Part shown: piece by piece, positions 15,465-20,162 of the stretch
Layout: each line of letters opens with the position of its first letter
How positions within the stretch are numbered: the stretch's first letter is position 1
Origin: a virus
Strand: one strand, 5' to 3'
DNA length: 20,162 nt
IMG/VR virus record: IMGVR_UViG_3300022591_000084
Coordinates: 1-20,162 of that record
Position numbers and translations under genes: made by a program
The notes under the pieces: generated by a model
What the model was told of the DNA's origin: nothing
Databases searched by the model: none
What the model saw: only the letters and a program-made list of their open reading frames with translations

Positions 15465-15908
15465 ATGTCTATTAGAAACACCTCTATTTCATCCGCTAAT
15501 AAGGTCCTGAATCTGTGGGATGGGGATTTATTCCCCATCCCCGTAGAACAGTTTGGATTCGAAACGGATAAAATGTTCTCATTTGACGCCATTGACCTAT
15601 CGGAAACGCGCATAGGCGCGGACGGGAGAATGGTGGGAGGCCGCGTTTATTCCATTGTTCCCATGACGCTCACTTATCAGCCGGATAGCCCAAGCCTGGA
15701 TTTTATCAACGCCATCGTGCAGGGAATGCTTACCGTCAGTGATATTATCTGGCTGAGTGGGACGCTGGTTTATCCATCTATTAACAAGGCGTACAGCCTT
15801 AATAATGGAATTATTAAGAACGCTAACATCATACCGGATGCGCTAAAAACTCTGGCTCCCATTAATGTATCCATCCATTGGGAAAGCGTAACCCCGGCGG
15901 TGTTATGA
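15465..15908 (+). CDS. Tail tube protein (DUF3277-like)
   Basis: The 147-residue protein follows the sheath gene by 11 bases and has a good AAGGAAT ribosome site. It has the beta-barrel pattern expected of a tail tube monomer: NTSISSANKVLNLWDGDLF, FSFDAIDLSETRIGADGRMV (38-57), YSIVPMTLTYQPDSPSLDF, and the C-terminal PINVSIHWESVTPA. The GADG.M.GGR.Y...P.TLT...DSPS stretch recalls DUF3277 tube proteins. Hexameric rings of this protein stack into the inner tube that carries DNA during ejection. A perfect 10-bp inverted repeat with a five-base loop lies in its early coding part (15517-15541). The 3' end overlaps chaperone G by ATGA. Confidence 0.85.
   Translation: MSIRNTSISSANKVLNLWDGDLFPIPVEQFGFETDKMFSFDAIDLSETRIGADGRMVGGRVYSIVPMTLTYQPDSPSLDFINAIVQGMLTVSDIIWLSGTLVYPSINKAYSLNNGIIKNANIIPDALKTLAPINVSIHWESVTPAVL
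15517..15541 (+). other. Perfect 10-bp inverted repeat (hairpin) inside the tube gene
   Basis: GGGATGGGGA (15517-15526) and TCCCCATCCC (15532-15541) are exact reverse complements around a TTTAT loop. In mRNA this would make a very stable hairpin about 52 bases into the tube coding sequence. No T-run follows, so it does not look like an intrinsic terminator. The arms encode WDGDLFPIP. Confidence 0.7.
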
Positions 15909-16327
15909 GAAAGACTAAAGTAATCACTATCGAGGATGAGGGACGCGATAAGGGAAAATCGTATCTCATCACAGAAATGCCACTCTTCCAGGGGGAAGAA
16001 TGGGCTTTGCGAGTTATCATGGAAGTGGCTCGCGCTATGCAAACTCTCCCTGCCGGATTCGACGGAACCCGAGAGTGGTTTCAACTCTACGGAATGGAAT
16101 GGCTGGCGTCCAGCGGTATTAAGGTATTCGGTAATTTGGAATGGATAACTACTCGTCAATTAATGCAAGAATTAATAGATTGCATTGAATACTTGCCTAA
16201 TAAAAACGATATGCGCGTCAAGCACAAGGAGATTTACAGCGTAACAGAGGAAATACCCACCATGCTGCGCCTAAAGTGGGAGGTCATCAATCTACACTTC
16301 GATTTTTTTATACCAGGCGGCCCCTGA
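15905..16327 (+). CDS. Tail assembly chaperone, G-type (first frame)
   Basis: The 140-residue protein starts MRKTKVITIEDEGRDKGKSY. The DKGK.Y.ITE.P....E.WALR pattern (17-38) is that of tail assembly chaperones encoded between tube and tape measure genes in DUF3383-type contractile phages. G-type chaperones coat the tape measure protein during tail assembly. I use ATG 15905, which overlaps the tube stop (ATGA), rather than the in-frame TTG at 15878, which lies in the tube gene with no ribosome site. The last codons contain a U_UUU_UUU slippery run (16303-16309), where part of the ribosomes should shift to the -1 frame and make the longer G-T product. Confidence 0.85.
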   Translation: MRKTKVITIEDEGRDKGKSYLITEMPLFQGEEWALRVIMEVARAMQTLPAGFDGTREWFQLYGMEWLASSGIKVFGNLEWITTRQLMQELIDCIEYLPNKNDMRVKHKEIYSVTEEIPTMLRLKWEVINLHFDFFIPGGP

Positions 16328-16530
16328 ATTTGGGTTATATCCCCAGCACGGATACCCGCCAATATGCCATGTATAGCAATATCCCCATGATCGTAGGCCA
16401 GCTATTATCCAAAAAGATGGCGACCTGGAATGAAATGGAAACGGTAATCGGCGTCGAAGATGGTTATAGGATGCTAGAAATAGCCATTGTGGACAATTAC
16501 AACCACCTATTATCCAATCAACCGCTATGA
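16276..16530 (+). CDS. Tail assembly chaperone, T extension made by -1 frameshifting
   Basis: This frame is open from a nominal GTG at 16276 to TGA at 16528-16530, but the GTG has no ribosome binding site, and the expected route is a -1 shift from the chaperone G gene at 16303-16309. Read that way the fusion is 135 residues of G followed by 73 residues starting YTRRPLNLGYIP, 208 in all. The segment has the helical ATWNEMETVIGVEDGYRMLE pattern typical of the second chaperone frame in related phages. In such systems the G-T form recruits the tube protein to the tape measure complex. It ends with an ATGA overlap into the tape measure gene. Confidence 0.75.
   Translation: MGGHQSTLRFFYTRRPLNLGYIPSTDTRQYAMYSNIPMIVGQLLSKKMATWNEMETVIGVEDGYRMLEIAIVDNYNHLLSNQPL
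16303..16309 (+). promoter_or_regulatory. Programmed -1 ribosomal frameshift slippery site
   Basis: The zero frame reads GAT TTT TTT ATA, so the heptamer is T_TTT_TTT, an ideal X_XXY_YYZ site at which both tRNAs re-pair fully after slipping back one base. It lies six codons before the G stop (16325-16327), and the -1 frame stays open to 16530. A small CAGG/CCTG stem (16314-16326) follows after four bases; this is a weak stimulatory candidate. Confidence 0.75.
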
Positions 16531-18122
16531 GTAAGAACGTCGTTGACAAAATGACCGTAGAGGTTAGTTTAGATAAAACTAATCTTGATAATGGCCTGAA
16601 AGAAGCGGACAAAGGAGCGGTTGAATTTCAAAAGAAGTTCAAGGAGGCTGGACACGTTGGAAAAGAAGCCCTGCAAGGGATGGAATCCGGCCTCAAGAAT
16701 TTCCTGTGGGTGCTCGGAACAGCGGCAGTAGTCAAGAAGTTCGGCGATGATGTCTTTGGGGCCAGCTCAAACATCTATCGGATGTCGCAAAACCTCAACA
16801 CGACATCCCACGATTTATTGACGGCAGGGGGGGCGCTAGAAAGATTCGGAGGGAAAACGGAGGATATCATAGGAATTTATAAGCGGTTTAGGGATGAAAT
16901 GAATCAATACCATTTTAGCGGAAACATGTCTGAAGGATTCATGCAGGGAATGCTAGGACTTAATATATCTTTTGACCAGTTGGAAGGGATCAAGAGCGCT
17001 ATTGAACTACTTCGTCTTTTGAATAATGCGGTAAACCGTTCTAGCCTGGGTAAATCCGAAAAGGTTTTCCTTCTGGAAAAATTCGGATTGACGCAGGAAG
17101 CCATTAATATGGTCATGCAGACAAGAACGGAATTTGAAAATCTCATTAAAACGGAAGACAACCTAACAAAAACACATGGAAAACTTTCAGAAAGCCTTAT
17201 AAGGTTACAACAAGATTTTACAAGTTTTGCACAATATCTAAGCAGTAAATTTTATGGCGCAATAGATGACTTACAGACAAAATGGGATACTTTTCATCCA
17301 GAAGTATGGAGAGAAAGATTTAAGTCTATTGGTCTATTTCCAGATAAAACACAATATGAGATAAATCAAGAAAAACAAGACAAATTACGTGATAAACATT
17401 TAAGGAGAGAGATTCATCAATTAGAAAAAGAACAATACCAAAAAATTTGGAGATGGTTAGGATTTTGGGATGATAAAGAAAAACCACCTTCTCCCATCTT
17501 ATCAACTCCATCAGAAAAATCACCTCATCCGCCATCCGTCTCAGACCAAAGAATGCCAGGGGAAAACCGGGCACAATGGTATAGCAGACTGAAAGCGAGA
17601 TATTCTCCCATGGTAGACGCCACGGCGGATAAATATGGCATACCACGGGATGTATTTCAGCGCCTGGTTAAACAGGAATCGGGCTATTACCCCGGTGCGG
17701 TATCCAGAGCTGGCGCGATAGGACTTACTCAAGTCATGCCTAAAACTGGTGCGGGGATGGGTTACATGTCCTCTGACCTCTATGACCCTCATAAAAATCT
17801 GGACGCTGGAGGACGCTATTTTAAGCAGATGATGACCCGGTATCATGGGGATATTACCTTGGCGGAAGCGGCCTATAATGCGGGCCCTGGTGCGGTAGAT
17901 AGGGCTCACGGCGTACCGCATATTGCCGAGACTCAGGACTACGTGAGACGGCTTGCACCTATACCGTCTCACTCATCCAGTTCGAAAAACGTCAATGTCG
18001 AAACCCATGTGGGAGATGTCCACGTTCATACCCAGGCGCAAGATCTTGACACCACCATTACGGATATGCGCCAATCGATGGAATCTCTATTCGGATCGGC
18101 GGCGGCGTCTGGGCTATTCTGA
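16527..18122 (+). CDS. Tape measure protein with C-terminal lytic transglycosylase domain
   Basis: The 531-residue protein directly follows the chaperones (ATGA overlap), as tape measure genes do. Residues 1-310 are mostly helical: an N-terminal VSLDKTNLDNGLKEA start typical of tape measures, one hydrophobic patch (LKNFLWVLGTAAVV, 56-69), and a charged helical region near 275-310. After a Pro/Ser linker (318-345), residues 355-475 form an SLT lytic transglycosylase: catalytic E384 in VKQESGYYPGAV, GLTQVMP (399-405), AEAAYNAGPGAV (446-457) and ETQDYVRR (468-475). The C terminus has the VETHVGDVHVHTQAQD strand motif seen at the ends of other tape measures. It sets tail length and should cut peptidoglycan during DNA entry. 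At this length the tail should be short. DNA at about 17150-17530 appears AT-rich. Confidence 0.9.
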   Translation: MSKNVVDKMTVEVSLDKTNLDNGLKEADKGAVEFQKKFKEAGHVGKEALQGMESGLKNFLWVLGTAAVVKKFGDDVFGASSNIYRMSQNLNTTSHDLLTAGGALERFGGKTEDIIGIYKRFRDEMNQYHFSGNMSEGFMQGMLGLNISFDQLEGIKSAIELLRLLNNAVNRSSLGKSEKVFLLEKFGLTQEAINMVMQTRTEFENLIKTEDNLTKTHGKLSESLIRLQQDFTSFAQYLSSKFYGAIDDLQTKWDTFHPEVWRERFKSIGLFPDKTQYEINQEKQDKLRDKHLRREIHQLEKEQYQKIWRWLGFWDDKEKPPSPILSTPSEKSPHPPSVSDQRMPGENRAQWYSRLKARYSPMVDATADKYGIPRDVFQRLVKQESGYYPGAVSRAGAIGLTQVMPKTGAGMGYMSSDLYDPHKNLDAGGRYFKQMMTRYHGDITLAEAAYNAGPGAVDRAHGVPHIAETQDYVRRLAPIPSHSSSSKNVNVETHVGDVHVHTQAQDLDTTITDMRQSMESLFGSAAASGLF

Positions 18123-18715
18123 TGGCTCTTGGACAAGCGGGCTTATCGGTACTAGAGTCATCTTTGTGGCAATACCTGACGGGCTTGTTTGCGGGGCAGT
18201 GGGGAATTTATGATGGAGGTGGTTCCCCGCTGGTGGGATCGGATACGCCGGGGTTTACGGGCATTCTGTTGAGTGCTCTAGGATTCAAGCAACCCGTGGT
18301 AAGCACCATGGAATTCGATTACCGAAAGGAAATGCGATCCTCCGATTTTCCTGTGGAGCGGGGTCAGTTCGCCAGCTACAACAAAGTGGAGTTACCCGGA
18401 AGGCCCATGGTGACGATGGCGATTAGCGGGAGCGAGAGTGATAGGAGCCAATTCCTGTCCGCAATAGATTTCGCCACCAAAAGCACTGAGCTGTATTCCG
18501 TAGTCACGCCCACTGTGACTTATTACAATCACAGCCTGGACAGATACGCTTATCGACGGTCATCAGATGGCGGTGCCACGTTGCTCACCGTGGAGATCTA
18601 TTTGACGGAGATTAGGCAGGTATCCAGCCAGTACAGCCAGATCAACGCGCCACGGAATCCCGCCGCCACACCTCCCCAGAATAGCGGTAATGTACAGGCG
18701 ACACCGACGAAATGA
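18122..18715 (+). CDS. Baseplate/tail-tube initiator-like protein
   Basis: The 197-residue protein lies between the tape measure and plug genes. Recognisable pieces are the N-terminal WQYLTGLFAGQWGIYD, FDYRKEMRSSDFPVERGQFA (65-84), SYNKVELPGRP, and SVVTPTVTYYNHSLDRYAYR (125-144) followed by LLTVEIYLTEIRQV. The pattern DFPVE.G.F.SYNKV.LP and YSVVTP...Y is common to a conserved family at this place in DUF3383-type phages, thought to sit where tube meets hub. Similarity to Mu-type DNA-circularisation proteins is possible but not shown. The last 25 residues are Pro/Asn-rich and probably disordered. It starts at TGATG and ends with ATGA. Confidence 0.75.
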   Translation: MALGQAGLSVLESSLWQYLTGLFAGQWGIYDGGGSPLVGSDTPGFTGILLSALGFKQPVVSTMEFDYRKEMRSSDFPVERGQFASYNKVELPGRPMVTMAISGSESDRSQFLSAIDFATKSTELYSVVTPTVTYYNHSLDRYAYRRSSDGGATLLTVEIYLTEIRQVSSQYSQINAPRNPAATPPQNSGNVQATPTK

Positions 18716-19011
18716 AATACACCATCCCCCTTCTTCCCGTACCCTCTCAGGTAGTATCGACTACGATCCGCCAGCAGAATATCATTCTAAGCGTGTATTT
18801 GCGAAACGGTTGGCTATTCTCCAACGTGAATATCAATGGCTCGGACGTGGCCTTAGGGACATTAGTTCATGACCGGGTTCCGATCATCAAGAAGACCTAT
18901 CTTCCCATCCTCGGAAACGTGTCTATCGTGGATCAAAACGGAACGGACGATCCCGTCTATACGGGTCTTGGTTCCCGATTCGTAGCGACGTTTGACGATG
19001 GCCTCGTTTGA
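18712..19011 (+). CDS. Baseplate plug protein
   Basis: The 99-residue protein starts MKYTIPLLPVPSQ and matches the small phage baseplate plug family: IPL.P.PSQ at the N terminus, a strand pair IILSVYLRNGWLFSNVNING (24-43), TYLPILGNVSIVDQNGTDDP (62-81), and VYTGLGSRFVATF at the C terminus. These proteins close the centre of the baseplate near the hub in contractile phages. Length is normal. It overlaps the upstream gene by ATGA and the hub gene by 14 bases. Confidence 0.85.
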   Translation: MKYTIPLLPVPSQVVSTTIRQQNIILSVYLRNGWLFSNVNINGSDVALGTLVHDRVPIIKKTYLPILGNVSIVDQNGTDDPVYTGLGSRFVATFDDGLV

Positions 19012-19870
19012 CTTCAAGAAGGGACTGAAGTTTGAGATTGTCCTGGGTACTGGGGGCTTTACAGCGGGCGGGAATAAAATCACCATCCAGGGCTTGCGAT
19101 CTATCATCCACATCGAGAACGCCGGGGGGCAGCAGTTAGGCACCTGCCGGGCGACCATCTATGGCGTGTCACAAAGTGACATGAATTCCATCACTACCCT
19201 GGCTTGGGACCCCCAACGCCTGGGATTAGAACATGCACAACCCAATACTATCACCATTCATGCTATCGATGGAGATAAGGATTCAATTGTATTCTTCGGG
19301 AATATCATAAACGCCTGGGGGGATTACTCCGGGATGCCGGAGGTGTACCTCAATATCCAGGCCAGCGTGACTTATCAGCAACAGATGGCCCCGATTACCC
19401 CAAGGCTCTATAAAGCTCCCGTCAATGTAGCCTCTGTTCTTAGCGAATTAGCATCCGCTATGAACATGACTCCTGAAAACAATGGGGTTGATATAACGTT
19501 GGGACAACAATACCTACATGGCACCAACATGGACCAGGTTTACCAGATACGCGATGCCGCAAGAATAGACATCTACTACGATTACAATACCTTGTTATTC
19601 TGCCCAAAAGGCCAGGCACGGAATAAACCTTCGGTGATGATTTCCGCTCAAACCGGCATGGTAGGATACCCGACGTTTGATTCATCAAGAATTAACGTCA
19701 TCACCCTATTTCGGCCTGATGTTTTGCCTGGCATCCCCATCCAGGTCATCAGCGACATTCCCCGAGCCGCGGGGAAGTGGACCGCAAATATATTGACGCA
19801 TGATCTCTCATCAGAGATGCCAGGCGGAAAATGGTACACGCGGATTATCGGAATGAAGGTCCTTCAATGA
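18998..19870 (+). CDS. Baseplate hub protein
   Basis: The 290-residue protein begins at ATG 18998 (MASFDFKKGLKFEIVL); an in-frame TTG six bases earlier is a weaker alternative. Family patterns are ITIQGLRSIIHIENAGG, TCRATIYGVSQSDMNSI, ENNGVDITLGQQYLHGTNMD, RDAARIDIYYDYNTLLFCP, GMVGYPTFDSSRINVITLF and the C-terminal AAGKWTANILTHDLSSEMPG followed by GKWYTRIIGM. This matches hub proteins (T4 gp27/Mu gp44-like role) that form the trimeric ring on which tube and spike assemble. There is no ribosome site; translation is likely coupled through the 14-base overlap with the plug gene. It ends ATGA into the spike gene. Confidence 0.85.
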   Translation: MASFDFKKGLKFEIVLGTGGFTAGGNKITIQGLRSIIHIENAGGQQLGTCRATIYGVSQSDMNSITTLAWDPQRLGLEHAQPNTITIHAIDGDKDSIVFFGNIINAWGDYSGMPEVYLNIQASVTYQQQMAPITPRLYKAPVNVASVLSELASAMNMTPENNGVDITLGQQYLHGTNMDQVYQIRDAARIDIYYDYNTLLFCPKGQARNKPSVMISAQTGMVGYPTFDSSRINVITLFRPDVLPGIPIQVISDIPRAAGKWTANILTHDLSSEMPGGKWYTRIIGMKVLQ

Positions 19871-20162
19871 ATGATTTCTTCCAAAACGTGCAGGATGTCG
19901 CCATCGCGGGGTTGTACAACAATGTCCACTACGCCATTCTAAAGGCGCTACAGAAAGTCCAGACCTTCACCGTGGTTCAGGTAATGGCCTGCTCGAACGA
20001 GGGCGGCCTATCCCCCGTGGGTACCGTGGATATCCTCCCCCTTGTCAACCAAGTCGACGCAGCGGGTAATTCGGTACCACATATCACCATCCCAGAAATA
20101 CCCTACTGCCGGGTACAGGGAGGCCAAAACGCCATCATCCTGGACCCCGCCGTGGGAGACCT
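19867..20162 (+). CDS. Baseplate spike protein, Gp138 N-terminal (OB-fold) domain (partial)
   Basis: The first 98 residues are visible before the window ends. After a short helix (MNDFFQNVQDVAIAGLYNNV) comes the OB-fold region typical of Phage_Gp138_N proteins: TFTVVQVMACSNEGGLSPVG, TVDILPLVNQVDAAGN, then IPYCRVQGGQNAIILDPAVGD. These features match the spike that forms the tip of contractile tails and pierces the outer membrane. The missing C-terminal part would carry the beta-helix or tip. The ATG overlaps the hub stop (ATGA). Confidence 0.88.
   Translation, partial: MNDFFQNVQDVAIAGLYNNVHYAILKALQKVQTFTVVQVMACSNEGGLSPVGTVDILPLVNQVDAAGNSVPHITIPEIPYCRVQGGQNAIILDPAVGD

Noticed and set aside
15878-15904. 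TTG at 15878 as start of chaperone G
   Set aside because: It lies inside the tube gene without a ribosome site. ATG 15905 gives the usual ATGA overlap and the expected N terminus.
16303-16309. The T-run as part of an intrinsic terminator
   Set aside because: No GC-rich hairpin precedes it, and it falls exactly in frame as a slippery heptamer between overlapping chaperone frames.
18992-18997. TTG at 18992 as start of the hub gene
   Set aside because: The ATG two codons later is a better codon, and neither has a Shine-Dalgarno that would favour TTG.
258-19839. Many open frames of 60-150 codons on the - strand and in alternative + frames (for example - 5934-6398, + 10733-11044, + 2898-3098)
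   Set aside because: All lie inside longer genes with recognised protein families, lack ribosome sites and have low-complexity or biased composition typical of shadow frames.

Overview
The window is a compact stretch of the late (structural) region of a contractile-tailed bacteriophage or prophage. Every gene I can support is on the + strand. Genes abut or overlap by a few bases (ATGA, TGATG, TAATG and TTGA junctions), and no gap exceeds 32 bases. There is no tRNA, rRNA, CRISPR array, insertion sequence, integrase or lysis cassette, and no convincing terminator. The host cannot be named. Gene families and moderate GC are compatible with a phage of Gram-negative bacteria, but that is a weak inference from family knowledge.

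Layout. Packaging and head genes come first: the tail end of an upstream gene (2-100, probably small terminase by position), large terminase (126-1433), a 1027-residue DUF1073-type portal with a long extra C-terminal region (1430-4513), a Mu F-like head morphogenesis protein (4520-5326), a DUF2213 protease/scaffold-like protein (5359-6651), a Gp24-like cement protein (6654-7136), the DUF2184 major capsid protein (7148-8158) and a small unknown protein (8162-8470). Neck genes follow: DUF4054 connector (8485-8889), gp10-like protein (8874-9425) and a head-closure-like protein (9425-9799). Next come a small beta-sandwich-like protein and a fibre with collagen repeats (9800-11757), then a tail/neck terminator (11785-12282). 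A two-domain GT2 glycosyltransferase (12279-13517) sits between terminator and sheath. The tail genes are the DUF3383 sheath with a 140-residue N-terminal extension (13507-15453), DUF3277-like tube (15465-15908), tail assembly chaperone G with a -1 frameshift T extension (15905-16530) and tape measure protein with a lytic transglycosylase domain (16527-18122). Baseplate genes close the window: initiator-like (18122-18715), plug (18712-19011), hub (18998-19870) and the start of a Gp138-N spike (19867 to the edge).

How it works together. Terminase pumps DNA through the portal into a shell built from DUF2184 capsid protein, matured with the DUF2213 and F-like proteins. Neck proteins close the head and dock the tail. 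The tape measure and chaperones set the length of the tube, around which the sheath polymerises, and plug, hub and spike form the central baseplate. The unusual parts are the portal extension with two HARP/DUF5710-like repeats, the glycosyltransferase embedded in the tail operon, the sheath extension with an internal GTG start exactly at the conserved boundary, a clean U_UUU_UUU slippery site in the chaperone gene, a 30-bp repeat that forms the terminase start region, and a sigma70-like promoter just before the protease gene.
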